Origin: Bacteroidota bacterium
GTDB lineage: Bacteria > Bacteroidota > Bacteroidia > Flavobacteriales > Schleiferiaceae
Assembly: GCA_024742495.1 (NCBI GenBank)
Contig: JANSYJ010000003.1
Coordinates: forward strand, 124,001 to 188,000
Direction of reading: 5' to 3'
Length of the DNA: 64,000 nucleotides
Shown here piece by piece: positions 1-8,503 of the stretch. The notes under the pieces were generated by a model that worked only from the letters and a program-made list of their open reading frames with translations, was not told the origin of the DNA and ran no database searches. The position numbers were made by a program, and so were the translations under genes. Positions within the stretch are counted from its first letter, which is position 1, and every line of letters begins with the position of its first letter.

Positions 1-65
1 CTGCTTCCTTCATAGATTTTTCCAAATAACTAGCATAGGCCTATTTTGTTTGCGAAATTGCGGCC

Positions 66-464
66 ATGTTAAAAGATTTAAAATTTGATCCTGTAACTGG
101 GGTGCAAGTGGCAATTGCCAAAACACCTGAAGACAACGGAGAAAGCACCTTTTACCTTTATCTGATTAATTCAAAGGAGGTTTCTTTGAAGAATGTCTTG
201 CTTATGACGGAAGCGTCGGAAGAAGAGTCGGGCAAAGGCCGCAAAACATCTAAACTGCGTCACTTTTTTGAAAAGGTAGAAGCAGAACAATCGATTAAGG
301 TTGAAACAGTGGATCCTTCGGTACTAAGTTTTTACAATCGCATTTGGTTGAGCTTTTATGTGGATGGTCAGGTTTATGACAAACGCTATATTATCGAGCC
401 CTTCAAAGAGTGGGAACTCGAGCCCATTCAAGCACTGGGAATTGAGGGTAAGCTAGCATCATAG
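66..464 (+). CDS. conserved hypothetical protein, 132 aa
   Basis: I do not recognise a named family. The protein is soluble, with no signal peptide or membrane segment. It has alternating beta-type strands and an acidic, lysine-rich loop at about residues 49-62, and it ends in a conserved-looking aromatic and acidic stretch (residues 96-120, including RIWLSFYVDG and KEWELEP). Composition and codon use match the neighbours, so it looks like a real gene. The ATG lies 18 nt after a TATTTTGT string (42-49) that resembles a shortened -7 box of this phylum. It lies 41 nt before a lipoprotein gene on the same strand; co-transcription is possible but unproven. Function unknown. Confidence 0.75.
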   Translation: MLKDLKFDPVTGVQVAIAKTPEDNGESTFYLYLINSKEVSLKNVLLMTEASEEESGKGRKTSKLRHFFEKVEAEQSIKVETVDPSVLSFYNRIWLSFYVDGQVYDKRYIIEPFKEWELEPIQALGIEGKLAS

Positions 465-505
465 CAAACCGACTAATTGATTAATTCGTATTTATAGAAA
501 AGATT

Positions 506-1033
506 ATGCGCAAATTATTTTTATTCATCATTCTCGCATTTACCTTCAACTCTTGCACTAGAGGCGAAAACGAGGTGAGCTTCCGATTAAAGTATGAGCA
601 GCAATTTTCCATCGATAGCAGTATTGGGGTAAACTTCCCCATAAATTTAGAAGGCCCACCAGTAACTACTCAGTCGAGCCAAGCCTTTGCCAATAATAAT
701 ACTGCCGCCAATTTAATAACTAGCGTAACAATGGATTATGCCGAATTGGTTTTAGACAATCCATCGGAAGAGGATTTTTCCTTTTTAAAATCGGTTGAAA
801 TCTCAATTGAGGCGGAAGGTTTAGATCCATTGGTCTTGGCTTTTGCAGATCCCGTGCCCGATGAAACTACCAATACCTTGGTATTAACTACTAGTAATCG
901 TCAGTTTCAAGACTATATTAAAGCGGATGAAATTGTGATTTCCACCCGCAGTGTTACTGATGAGTTTTTAACTCAAGATCACAGCTTCACTTTCAAGTGT
1001 GAGTTCCTTATAAAAGGTAATGTGCTGAACTAG
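506..1033 (+). CDS. predicted lipoprotein of unknown function, 175 aa
   Basis: The N-terminus is a lipoprotein signal: two basic residues, a hydrophobic run, and a lipobox ending in Cys17 (FNSC). The mature part begins CTRGENE, acidic shortly after the cysteine, which in this phylum can favour surface export. The remainder (about 150 residues) is rich in beta-strand, Asn, Thr and Ser, and resembles a single beta-sandwich domain. No catalytic motif is visible. It is followed by a small GC-rich hairpin at 1044-1071 and then by mdh, which has its own promoter box, so the gene probably ends a short unit with the preceding hypothetical gene. Function not known. Confidence 0.75.
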   Translation: MRKLFLFIILAFTFNSCTRGENEVSFRLKYEQQFSIDSSIGVNFPINLEGPPVTTQSSQAFANNNTAANLITSVTMDYAELVLDNPSEEDFSFLKSVEISIEAEGLDPLVLAFADPVPDETTNTLVLTTSNRQFQDYIKADEIVISTRSVTDEFLTQDHSFTFKCEFLIKGNVLN

Positions 1034-1043
1034 ACTAAAAAAT

Positions 1044-1071
1044 AGGGCGCTGCAGCCTTTATTCGCGCCCT
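1044..1071 (+). terminator. possible terminator hairpin after the 506-1033 lipoprotein gene
   Basis: AGGGCGC (1044-1050) pairs perfectly with GCGCCCT (1065-1071) across a 14-nt loop. The stem is GC-rich, but the following run is only weakly U-rich (GCTTCTTAATTTTG), so termination may be partial. Confidence 0.45.
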
Positions 1072-1077
1072 GCTTCT

Positions 1078-1085
1078 TAATTTTG
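1078..1085 (+). promoter_or_regulatory. TAnnTTTG -7 box for mdh
   Basis: TAATTTTG matches the Bacteroidota -7 consensus TAnnTTTG exactly. It lies 31 nt before the mdh ATG, immediately after the preceding hairpin. No clear -33 element is seen. Confidence 0.6.
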
Positions 1086-1116
1086 CCTTTTAGTTAAACT
1101 CAAATCTCAAAAAAGT

Positions 1117-2037
1117 ATGAAAGTTACCGTTGTTGGTGCAGGAGCCGTAGGTGCTAGTTGCGCGGAATACATTGCCATGAAGGATTTTGCCTCTGAAGTG
1201 GTTTTAGTAGACATCAAAGAAGGTTTTGCAGAAGGTAAGGCCATGGACTTAATGCAAACGGCGTCCTTAAATGGTTTCGACACCAAAATTACTGGTAGCA
1301 CAAACGACTATAGTAAGACCGCAAATAGCGATGTTGCTGTAATTACCTCCGGTATTCCCAGAAAGCCGGGCATGACTCGTGAAGAGCTTATTAGCACCAA
1401 TGCTGGTATAGTAAAAACAGTGGCGGAGAATCTTATTAAAGAATCCCCAGAAGTAATCATCATTGTGGTTTCCAATCCTATGGATACCATGACCTATTTA
1501 GCGCATCAGGCAACTGGCCTACCGAAGCACCGCATCATTGGTATGGGTGGAGCTTTAGATTCGGCTCGCTTTAAGTACCGCTTAGCAGAAGCAACTGAAG
1601 CTCCAATTAGTGATATTGATGGAATGGTAATTGGCGGGCATAGCGATACCGGTATGATTCCATTAACCCGTTTAGCGACTCGTAACTCTGTTCCGGTTTC
1701 GGCCTTTATTTCTGAGGACCGCATGCAGGAAGTTAAAGAGGCAACCAAAGTTGGAGGCGCAACGCTTACCAAGTTATTAGGTACTTCTGCTTGGTATGCT
1801 CCAGGTGCGGCGGTAGCGGCAATGGTGCACGCTATTGCTACTGATGCTCATAAAATGTTCCCTTGTTCTTGTCTTTTGGAAGGGGAATTTGGCTTAAATG
1901 ACATTTGCATTGGTGTTCCAGCTTTAATTGGAGCTAATGGAATTGAAAAGATTGTTGAGATTGATTTGGATGAAACTGAAAAATCAGAATTAACAAATTC
2001 AGCGGAAGCTGTTCGTAAAACCAACGGCCTCCTTTAA
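1117..2037 (+). CDS. mdh: malate dehydrogenase
   Basis: Cytoplasmic NAD-dependent malate dehydrogenase, interconverting malate and oxaloacetate in the TCA cycle. The 306-residue length fits the LDH-like malate dehydrogenase family. An N-terminal Rossmann fold begins with GAGAVG (residues 7-12), and Asp32 at the end of the second strand indicates preference for NAD over NADP. Substrate-binding Arg82 and Arg88 lie in the IPRKPGMTREEL loop, with Asn120 in VVSNPMD, Asp148 and Arg151, and the catalytic His175 in GGHSDTGM. Gln/Arg82 at the specificity loop supports malate rather than lactate. It is monocistronic: its own -7 box is at 1078-1085 and a strong terminator follows at 2061-2097. Confidence 0.96.
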   Translation: MKVTVVGAGAVGASCAEYIAMKDFASEVVLVDIKEGFAEGKAMDLMQTASLNGFDTKITGSTNDYSKTANSDVAVITSGIPRKPGMTREELISTNAGIVKTVAENLIKESPEVIIIVVSNPMDTMTYLAHQATGLPKHRIIGMGGALDSARFKYRLAEATEAPISDIDGMVIGGHSDTGMIPLTRLATRNSVPVSAFISEDRMQEVKEATKVGGATLTKLLGTSAWYAPGAAVAAMVHAIATDAHKMFPCSCLLEGEFGLNDICIGVPALIGANGIEKIVEIDLDETEKSELTNSAEAVRKTNGLL

Positions 2038-2060
2038 GGATATATTGGGTTTTAGATTTC

Positions 2061-2097
2061 AAATCCCAGTTTCCAAACGGAAGCTGGGATTTTTTTT
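2061..2097 (+). terminator. rho-independent terminator after mdh
   Basis: A 14-bp stem with one G-U pair (2061-2074 with 2079-2092), an AAAC loop, and a run of eight T at 2090-2097. It lies 24 nt past the mdh stop. Confidence 0.92.
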
Positions 2098-2284
2098 GGA
2101 CTTTATTTTTACCAATTGGATCTCCTACCGCCAGATCTATTTTCAGATTGAAGATTAACATCAGGAGCAGATGGTTAGGGAATTCCAAAGGATCAAAGAG
2201 TTCAATTTTCAAGAGCGCTTTAAAATGAGCGCTAAAAATTACCTTAGGCCTTTCTGAGTTTGTAAATTAGACCAAAATTTAAAG

Positions 2285-2830
2285 ATGAAAATTGTAAAGT
2301 GGATCTTAATTAGTCTGGCCGCAATAGCATTAGTGCTTTTTCTAGCCTTCCAATGGATGAAATCTAATACCAAGAAGATGTCGCCAGAAGGAAATGTTTC
2401 CTTTAAGCAGGAGCAATATGACATTAGCATTTTTTACAATCGCCCATCGGTAAAGGGCCGTACCATTTTTGGGGAATTAGTTCCTTATGGCAAAGTATGG
2501 CGCACCGGAGCCAACGAGGCTACAACTTTTACTACTAAAACGGATTTAGAAATTGATGGGCAAACCTTGCCGGCTGGCACCTATTCGCTTTGGACGATTC
2601 CTGGAGAAACAGAATGGCAGTTTATTTGGAATTCCAACATTCCTGGATGGGGCGTAAATTGGGAAGCTGAGGCGAGTAGAGAAGCCGAATACGATGTTTT
2701 AACTACTACCGTTTACAAGGAAACTACCCCCAATATTATTGAAACATTCACCATTAGCCTAGTACAATCGGAAGGAGTGGAACTGCAATTGGCATGGGAA
2801 AATGTATTGGCGAGAGTGCCAATGAAGTAA
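2285..2830 (+). CDS. DUF2911 domain protein, membrane anchored
   Basis: A 181-residue protein with an N-terminal hydrophobic anchor (about residues 4-24), then an extracytoplasmic domain matching the DUF2911 family, which is common in Bacteroidota. Typical features are the YNRPSVKGRTIFG segment, the VWRTGANEATTF segment, and the LPAGTYSLWTIPGE strand pair. The family is a beta-rich domain of unknown biochemical role. The gene starts a three-gene run: the next ORF begins 1 nt after its stop, and the third overlaps that one by 4 nt. The 247-nt gap upstream holds the mdh terminator; no clear -7 box was found near the ATG. Confidence 0.85.
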   Translation: MKIVKWILISLAAIALVLFLAFQWMKSNTKKMSPEGNVSFKQEQYDISIFYNRPSVKGRTIFGELVPYGKVWRTGANEATTFTTKTDLEIDGQTLPAGTYSLWTIPGETEWQFIWNSNIPGWGVNWEAEASREAEYDVLTTTVYKETTPNIIETFTISLVQSEGVELQLAWENVLARVPMK

Positions 2831-2831
2831 T

Positions 2832-3971
2832 ATGCACAAAGCCCTTTATTTTGCTTTATTATTGATTGGATTCGGGCTACTCAACTTAAGCGCTCAGAAT
2901 GATAGCGTGGTTAGTTTTGAGCTTCGATTTCAATTAGATAGTGATCAACTTAGTAGCTCTCAAAAGAAAAGGGTAGACTCCCTTTTGCAGTACTACCCCA
3001 TGTCGATTACTAAACAAGTGAAGCTCTACGGACACACTGATAGCTTGGCCGATATTGATTATAACCGTGCCCTTTCAAAAAGAAGGGTGCAAACGGTATT
3101 GCAGTATTTGGTGTATAAGGGTTTAGATCCTCAATTGGTTGTAACCGATTTTTACGGGGAAGAGCAACCCCGTTATTCCAATGCCCCAGAAGAGCGATTT
3201 AAAAATCGAAGGGTGGAAATTGAATTCACGGTTGATCTTTCCATTTTGCCCGACCCAGAACGAAAGCTGAGTGAGCAAGTGCTGAAAACCGGGGATAAGG
3301 TTCGTTTAGCTAATTTGAACTTTGTTGGAAATCAAGCTATCCCCATGTGGCATAGCATGGATGAATTGCGAGAGCTTTTACTGGTAATGCAAAGAAATCC
3401 AGACCTAGAGATTTCACTTGAAGGTCATGTTTGTTGCAGTAATGATTTTCAACTTTCCGTGGCTAGGGCCAAGATGGTTTATGATTTCTTGATTGCCAAC
3501 GGCGTTTCCAAATTGCGATTAGAGTACAAAGGCTTTGGCAATAAATCACCCTTGTTCGATGAAGTTGATGAAGTTTCGAGAGCCTTAAATAGAAGGGTAG
3601 AGGTGGCTGTTCTTTATAATAGCTCATCTAAAGTGGAAGCCAAGGCCAAGAATAGGATTAGAGTGGAGGCCCCGGTAATGAGTATTAATTTTATTGGCGG
3701 TACCGCACGCTTAAGTCCAACGGGTGATTTTATGTTGGGCTTAATAGCGAACATGTTCAAAGAATCGGAAGGTTTTAGGTATGAATTCTTCATTTACGAC
3801 AATATTGATAATAAGAAGCTAAGTGCCCAAAGAGCGTCCACCATTGAGCGGGTTTTACGGTCGAAACGAGTAAAGCCAAAAACCTTTAAGGTTACGGTAA
3901 ATAATAATCGACCTGGACTACCCAAAACCGCGGATCATAATTTGATAAAGCTTGAAATAATTGAATCATGA
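2832..3971 (+). CDS. periplasmic protein with tandem OmpA-like domains
   Basis: A 379-residue protein with a signal peptide (residues 1-21, cleavage after LSAQ) and no beta-barrel. Residues about 30-133 form an OmpA-like peptidoglycan-binding domain (YGHTDS, YNRALSKRR, NRRVEI). A second copy follows at about 153-262 (LEGHVCC, LSVARAK, LNRRVEV); in it the usual GHTD motif has changed to GHVC. A third, degenerate copy seems to occupy about 280-379. OmpA-like domains usually bind peptidoglycan; the modified repeats may bind something else or serve structurally. The start lies 1 nt after the DUF2911 gene and the end overlaps the DinB-like gene by 4 nt, so translation is probably coupled. Confidence 0.85.
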   Translation: MHKALYFALLLIGFGLLNLSAQNDSVVSFELRFQLDSDQLSSSQKKRVDSLLQYYPMSITKQVKLYGHTDSLADIDYNRALSKRRVQTVLQYLVYKGLDPQLVVTDFYGEEQPRYSNAPEERFKNRRVEIEFTVDLSILPDPERKLSEQVLKTGDKVRLANLNFVGNQAIPMWHSMDELRELLLVMQRNPDLEISLEGHVCCSNDFQLSVARAKMVYDFLIANGVSKLRLEYKGFGNKSPLFDEVDEVSRALNRRVEVAVLYNSSSKVEAKAKNRIRVEAPVMSINFIGGTARLSPTGDFMLGLIANMFKESEGFRYEFFIYDNIDNKKLSAQRASTIERVLRSKRVKPKTFKVTVNNNRPGLPKTADHNLIKLEIIES

Positions 3972-4423
3972 AGAATTTACATCGCTACCTTCTCTTAGAT
4001 TTCCCGGTGAAGTTAAAAGCACTTGAGCCAGATGCGAAAGCTCGTTTTGGTGAAATGAACGTAATTCAAATGCTAGATCATCTGCGTAAAGCATTTGTTT
4101 TGAGCTACTCCCAAGGCGATATAGAAGTAAGAACGCCAGAGGAGCATATAGAACGAGCGCAAGCTTTTTTAGCTTCCGACAAACCCATCTTACCGGGTGC
4201 TGAAATCCCAAGGGAATATGCGGACATTGAAGCAATAGAAGATGATTTGGATGAAATGAAGCTTTTGGTCTTAAAAGAGATGGTGGCCATGCTTTCGCAT
4301 TATGAAAACAATCCTCGTTTTAGCCAGAATCATCCTGTGTTTGGACGATTAACAAGGCGTCAATGGTTACAGCTTCATAAGAAGCATACGGAGCATCATT
4401 TGCGGCAATTTGGCATTGATTAA
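3968..4423 (+). CDS. DinB-like / DUF1569 family protein
   Basis: A 151-residue soluble protein with an all-helical pattern that fits the DinB/YfiT four-helix-bundle superfamily, nearest DUF1569. Candidate metal ligands are in NVIQMLDHLRKAF (His38) and the C-terminal HKKHTEHHLRQF segment (His136, His139 or His140), the usual three-histidine arrangement. Members of this superfamily are metal-dependent transferases or orphan proteins; the substrate here is unknown. Its ATG overlaps the stop of the OmpA-like gene (ATGA) and a terminator follows at 4445-4477, so it ends the 2285-4423 unit. Confidence 0.8.
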   Translation: MKNLHRYLLLDFPVKLKALEPDAKARFGEMNVIQMLDHLRKAFVLSYSQGDIEVRTPEEHIERAQAFLASDKPILPGAEIPREYADIEAIEDDLDEMKLLVLKEMVAMLSHYENNPRFSQNHPVFGRLTRRQWLQLHKKHTEHHLRQFGID

Positions 4424-4444
4424 ACAAAGCGTATTCATAAAATG

Positions 4445-4477
4445 AAAACCGCCTCCTTAAAAGGAAGCGGTTTTTTT
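4445..4477. terminator. bidirectional terminator between DinB-like and first LruC gene
   Basis: A 14-bp stem with one mismatch (4445-4458 with 4461-4474), followed on the plus strand by seven T (4471-4477). On the minus strand the stem is followed by TTTTCATTTT, so it can serve both convergent genes. Confidence 0.85.
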
Positions 4478-4501
4478 ATGATTGTTTGTTTTGTGAAGAT
4501 C

Positions 4502-6223
4502 TTAGTTTGTAAGGTCAATTACGTTGCCTATGCTTGGTGTTTGATACCAGTCGGCATTGCTACTTCCGCCACTAGAAGCCCAAATACTAAATTGAGGGTA
4601 GGCCGTAATCATATCCGTTTTCTCGTAAGGGTGTTCAAAGCTGCTTCCTTCAGGAAGTATGAGCTCCATTCCCCAGGGTAGTCCATTGGTGGTTAGGAAG
4701 CTTCCATTCACGTCATCGCCAGTGTTATTGCGACTAGCATCGGCTTTGGAAGTTCCAGCAAAACCAGGAAGGTGCACCTCCAAAGTTCGATCTAGGGTTT
4801 GAAAGATGTAAAAATCTGGAATAAAGGCAGTACCATTATTATTGCCAAAAGTTATGGTAAAGCGTGCTGTGTCTGGCGTGGCGAATAAACCATTTTCGGT
4901 ATTGGTATAATAGTCGCTACGAATCGCATCGGGATCAGAGAATACAATTATACCGTTAGTTACATCAGGGTCTAAACTTGCATCCCCGCTCACACTAATA
5001 TTCATATTATTCATAGTGGCTTTGTTGCCATCTACTAATTGAATTGCTAATCCATTTTCGATACCACCACCAAAGGCGTCTAATGCAATTTCTACTTCTG
5101 CAGAAACCCAATTGTTACTAGCATCTTGAATTAAAGTCATTTTGCTATTTACAATCATGTCATTAAAGTCGTAGTCACCTTTTACCGGCCACATGTCTTC
5201 AAAGGCAATCGTTTGACGACCGCTATTAGGATAGTAGCTTAAGTAAGCTTTAGTAGCATCATTGGGGAAGTCATCTTGATCGTCGGCAACACCATCTCCA
5301 TCGGCATCTGTAACAGCCGGAGTATTGCTGAAATAAGCATTATCGATCCAAGTGTTATTATAAATGTAAAACAGTCCACTGGCAACGGTTGCGCCTGCTG
5401 GAACCACCATCTGTACGCCATTGGCATCACTATTAAGATCAACTCTGCGATAGCTCGACCAGCTGGAAGAATTTTGATGCTGCCAAAAGAATACGTAGGC
5501 GTAAGCAAATGCGCCATTAAAATCGGCAGTTAAGAAAATACTATCACCCGGGCTAACGGTATGATTTTGCCAGAAGTAGGTGTATTCGCCATTGTCTGCC
5601 TTAATAACGGTGGAGCCATTAACCGTAGGTTGACTAAAATCCGCATCAATGGTTTTCCATTGAGTATTATTTACGCCGCTATTATAGGGTGAGAATGGAC
5701 CTACGCTTTGGTTTGAAGCGGGAATCGCTGTTTCAAAACCTGGATTGGCCAGAAGGTTAGCACTTGCCATTGAGGCTTTTGCTCTGCGAATATTTCCTTT
5801 CGCTTTAAAAGAGTTAAGATCAGTGATATCGAAGGGATCACTCAGGGCGAGGTTTACTTTGTTTTTAACTTCTAATGGCCAGTATTCCTTTGTGGCGGTT
5901 AAATAGAATTGATATCCCTCCGACATGCTAGGCAGGGCCACATTAATTCGCGCTTTATCATCTTTTACAAGCGAACGAGCTACACGCTGATTACTCGCAT
6001 CAACTACCCACAGTTCGCTTCCTTGTAATTCAATATCGCGATTTAGGCTTTTATCAAAACTAACTTCGATATAGTCGGAAAGGCTATTGCTCCATTCAAA
6101 ATTAGATGGAACCACCAATTCGTCAAAGCTTTGCGCTACGGGTGCATCTTGATTGCTATCCTCATCTTGAGAACAAGCTGCGAACAACAAAGCTGTTGCT
6201 AAAATGAAAATTGACTTTTTCAT
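4502..6223 (-). CDS. LruC-domain lipoprotein, copy 1
   Basis: A 573-residue predicted lipoprotein. The signal peptide ends at a lipobox (LFAAC, Cys17), followed by SQDEDSN, an acidic stretch like the Bacteroidota lipoprotein export signal for surface display. Residues about 30-135 form an N-terminal beta domain. Residues about 155-300 begin NPGFE and end WIDNAYF, like a carbohydrate-binding jelly-roll. A calcium-loop-like segment follows (DADGDGVADDQDDFPND, about 306-322), then the LruC/DUF4842 domain (about 323-573), recognised by the SGRQTIAFEDMWP and GDYDFNDM motifs. LruC was first named from a Leptospira lipoprotein; its function is unknown. It is the last of three tandem paralogues, each with its own 3' hairpin, so they are probably separate transcripts. 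Confidence 0.88.
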   Translation of the reverse strand: MKKSIFILATALLFAACSQDEDSNQDAPVAQSFDELVVPSNFEWSNSLSDYIEVSFDKSLNRDIELQGSELWVVDASNQRVARSLVKDDKARINVALPSMSEGYQFYLTATKEYWPLEVKNKVNLALSDPFDITDLNSFKAKGNIRRAKASMASANLLANPGFETAIPASNQSVGPFSPYNSGVNNTQWKTIDADFSQPTVNGSTVIKADNGEYTYFWQNHTVSPGDSIFLTADFNGAFAYAYVFFWQHQNSSSWSSYRRVDLNSDANGVQMVVPAGATVASGLFYIYNNTWIDNAYFSNTPAVTDADGDGVADDQDDFPNDATKAYLSYYPNSGRQTIAFEDMWPVKGDYDFNDMIVNSKMTLIQDASNNWVSAEVEIALDAFGGGIENGLAIQLVDGNKATMNNMNISVSGDASLDPDVTNGIIVFSDPDAIRSDYYTNTENGLFATPDTARFTITFGNNNGTAFIPDFYIFQTLDRTLEVHLPGFAGTSKADASRNNTGDDVNGSFLTTNGLPWGMELILPEGSSFEHPYEKTDMITAYPQFSIWASSGGSSNADWYQTPSIGNVIDLTN

Positions 6224-6255
6224 GACTCAATATCTTTTGGTTGACGATTTAAAAG

Positions 6256-6266
6256 TCGATAAACCG
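6256..6266 (-). promoter_or_regulatory. motif shared upstream of LruC genes (copy 1)
   Basis: TCGATAAACCG on the plus strand (CGGTTTATCGA on the coding strand), 33 nt upstream of the copy 1 ATG. Near-identical 11-mers lie upstream of the other two LruC genes. A shared operator or promoter part is inferred. Confidence 0.4.
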
Positions 6267-6449
6267 ATTCTTAAAGCATCAAGTATTTCGTTGAAGCGTT
6301 AAAAATCATAGACCTTCAGCGCTCCTTACTATATATTCCTAATTGTGAGATAAATATGGATCCAAAACTGGTATCCAATCCCATTGTCCTTCCGTATACG
6401 AAATTAGTAAATTGTTGTAAGCCAATGACATTGAAAGGAGTATAAAAGG

Positions 6450-6491
6450 AAAAGGTAAAAGCTCCGAGCGTTTAGGGAGCTTTTACCTTTT
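6450..6491 (-). terminator. terminator after LruC copy 2
   Basis: A perfect 16-bp stem (6450-6465 with 6476-6491) with a 9-nt loop. On the minus strand the stem ends ACCTTTT and runs into CCTTTTA, downstream of the copy 2 stop. Confidence 0.85.
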
Positions 6492-6502
6492 GTTATGGGA
6501 AT

Positions 6503-6523
6503 AGCCCCAGCAATGCCGGGGCT
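6503..6523 (-). other. small GC-rich hairpin in the 3' region of LruC copy 2
   Basis: AGCCCC (6503-6508) pairs with GGGGCT (6518-6523). It sits between the copy 2 stop and its terminator and may protect the mRNA 3' end. Confidence 0.4.
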
Positions 6524-6548
6524 TCCATTTGGTTGTTGTTAGGGCTTA

Positions 6549-8273
6549 TTAAAGTCCTAGGTCTACGAGGTTTCCGAGTATCCCGTTTAAATACCAATCG
6601 CTATTGCTAGCACCGCCGCTGGCGGCCCAAGCTGAGAATTGAGGATAAGCCGAAATCATATCAATTTTTTCGTAAGGGTGTTTAAAGCTAGTTCCTTCTG
6701 GTAATACAAGCTCCATCCCCCATGGAAGACCAGTTACCGTTTGGTAGCTTCCATTTACATCATCACCAGTGTTGTATAGGCTGGCATCCGCCTGAGAAGT
6801 TCCGCTAAAACCTGGAAGATGTACTTCAACTCCACGATCTTCAGTTTGGAAGATGTAAAAATCTGGAATGAAAGATGTTCCGTTATTAGAGCCGAAGTTA
6901 ATGGTAAAGCGTACCGTATCTGGAGTGGCCATTAAACCTGCTTCTGTATTGGTATAATAGCTACTGCGCTTCTCATCTGGATCAGAGAAAACAATAATTC
7001 CATTGTTTACATTGGGATCTAAACTAGCATCTCCACTCACGCTAATATTCATACTGCTCATGGCTGCTTTGCTTCCATTTACTAGCTGAATGGCTAATCC
7101 ATTTTCAATGCCACCACCAAAGGCGTCTAAGGCTAATTCAACTTCTGCAGAAACCCATTCGTTGGCAGCATTTTTCACTAAGGTCATTTTACTATTTATA
7201 ATTACATCGTTGAAGTCGTAATCGCCACGAATTGGCCACATATCTTCAAATGCAATAGTCTGACGACCGCTGTTAGGGTAGTAGCTTAAATAAGCTTTGC
7301 TAGGGTCATTCGGGAAATCATCCTGATCATCAGAAACTCCATCTCCATCCGCATCAGTAACTGCCGGGCTGTTGCTGTAAAATGCATTATCAACCCATTG
7401 GCCATTTCCAAGGTAAAACAATCCTGTTGCTACGGTGGCACCATTTGGAACAATGGTAGCTACTCCTTCAGGGAAACTGTTAAGATCCACACGTTGGTAG
7501 CTTAACCAACTGGAAGAATTTTGATTGGCAAAGAAGAATACATATACGTAGCTAAAAGAGCTTCCACCAGTTTCGGCATTAATAAAAATGCTATCGCCAG
7601 CACTAACGCTATGATTTTGCCAAAACCAATTGCTACCGGTGGCTTTAAAGCCTAAAGTTCCGTTTACATTGGTTTGAGTAAACTTATTGGTATATGTCTT
7701 CCATTGGTTATTTAAACCGCTATGGTAAGGCATAAAGGTGTTACCCACGGCAATGTTTGAATTTAGGATTGTGGTTTCAAAATCGCTGTTAGCAAAGGCA
7801 TTGATCCCACTCATGTTTGCCTGCTTCATACGATTTTTACCTAGGGCTCTTTTAGAAAAGGCCGCGCTTTCAAGATCAAAAGGATCACTAAGGCTTAAGC
7901 TTACTTTTTCAGAAACTTCTAAAGGCCAAAACTCTCCAGTCGCCGGAAGGTGAAATTGATATCCACTGGCTGATGCCGGAAGGCTAATATTAAATTCTGC
8001 CTTATTGGATTTAATAATTTCTCTAGCAATGCGATCACCAGTTGAGTTTAAAATTAAAATCTCTGCTCCCTGGAGCTCGATGTCTTTATGCAAGTTCTTA
8101 TCAAATTGAACTTCCATGTTTGCAGAAATACTGTTACTCCAATTAAAGTTGCTTGGTGCAACAAGCTCATTAAAGTTCTGAGCCATTGGGGCTGCAGCAA
8201 CAACTTCTTCGGTGTCATTAGAACAGGAGGCCAAAACGAGACCTGCTGAAATAAGGGTGATTAATTTTTTCAT
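6549..8273 (-). CDS. LruC-domain lipoprotein, copy 2
   Basis: A 574-residue paralogue of the neighbouring genes with the same architecture: lipobox LVLASC (Cys16) followed by SNDTEE, an N-terminal beta domain, a jelly-roll-like region starting near FANSDFET, a DADGDGVSDDQDDFPND calcium-type loop, and the LruC domain with GRQTIAFEDMWP and GDYDFNDV. By eye the C-terminal half is nearly identical to copy 1 apart from scattered substitutions, while the N-terminal half has diverged clearly. That suggests duplication with constraint mainly on the LruC domain. Probably an outer-membrane surface lipoprotein. The upstream region carries TCGATAAGCCG at 8339-8349. Confidence 0.88.
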   Translation of the reverse strand: MKKLITLISAGLVLASCSNDTEEVVAAAPMAQNFNELVAPSNFNWSNSISANMEVQFDKNLHKDIELQGAEILILNSTGDRIAREIIKSNKAEFNISLPASASGYQFHLPATGEFWPLEVSEKVSLSLSDPFDLESAAFSKRALGKNRMKQANMSGINAFANSDFETTILNSNIAVGNTFMPYHSGLNNQWKTYTNKFTQTNVNGTLGFKATGSNWFWQNHSVSAGDSIFINAETGGSSFSYVYVFFFANQNSSSWLSYQRVDLNSFPEGVATIVPNGATVATGLFYLGNGQWVDNAFYSNSPAVTDADGDGVSDDQDDFPNDPSKAYLSYYPNSGRQTIAFEDMWPIRGDYDFNDVIINSKMTLVKNAANEWVSAEVELALDAFGGGIENGLAIQLVNGSKAAMSSMNISVSGDASLDPNVNNGIIVFSDPDEKRSSYYTNTEAGLMATPDTVRFTINFGSNNGTSFIPDFYIFQTEDRGVEVHLPGFSGTSQADASLYNTGDDVNGSYQTVTGLPWGMELVLPEGTSFKHPYEKIDMISAYPQFSAWAASGGASNSDWYLNGILGNLVDLGL

Positions 8274-8338
8274 AACGCTCTATATCTTTTGTTTGAATAC
8301 TCAAATGTCTATTTTTCAGGGTCTAGGGCTGTAATAAA

Positions 8339-8349
8339 TCGATAAGCCG
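8339..8349 (-). promoter_or_regulatory. motif shared upstream of LruC genes (copy 2)
   Basis: TCGATAAGCCG, 66 nt upstream of the copy 2 ATG. It differs by one base from the copy 1 motif. Flanking sequence is not conserved, which argues against simple recent duplication. Confidence 0.4.
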
Positions 8350-8454
8350 TCGAAATGTTAAGATGAAAGGTATTTTGATGCGTTTTCGCTTAGGTATAAG
8401 GACCAATCCTGCCAATGAAATAGCTAGTGCTCTGTATTTCAGTGTAAAAGAAAA

Positions 8455-8478
8455 GAGCCCCCTTGTGAAAGAGGGCTC
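8455..8478 (-). terminator. terminator after LruC copy 3
   Basis: GAGCCC (8455-8460) pairs with the complementary arm near 8473-8478 around a pyrimidine/purine inner stem. On the minus strand the stem runs into CTCTTTTCTTTT. Confidence 0.78.
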
Positions 8479-8503
8479 CTTAATGGATAATCAATAAAAG
8501 TCT

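Larger units (their letters stand above)
6224..6548 (-). promoter_or_regulatory. 325-bp spacer between LruC copies 1 and 2
   Basis: No gene is seen here. The spacer holds the conserved TCGATAAACCG motif (6256-6266) 33 nt before the copy 1 start, the copy 2 terminator (6450-6491), and a second GC-rich hairpin (6503-6523). No exact TAnnTTTG box was found on the minus strand. Confidence 0.6.

Noticed and set aside
4442-4681. 79-codon frame after the DinB-like gene
   Set aside because: It begins inside the terminator hairpin and runs antisense into the LruC gene.
5239-5533. Frames on both strands inside LruC copy 1
   Set aside because: They are shadows of the repetitive Asp/Gly/Asn-rich coding sequence.
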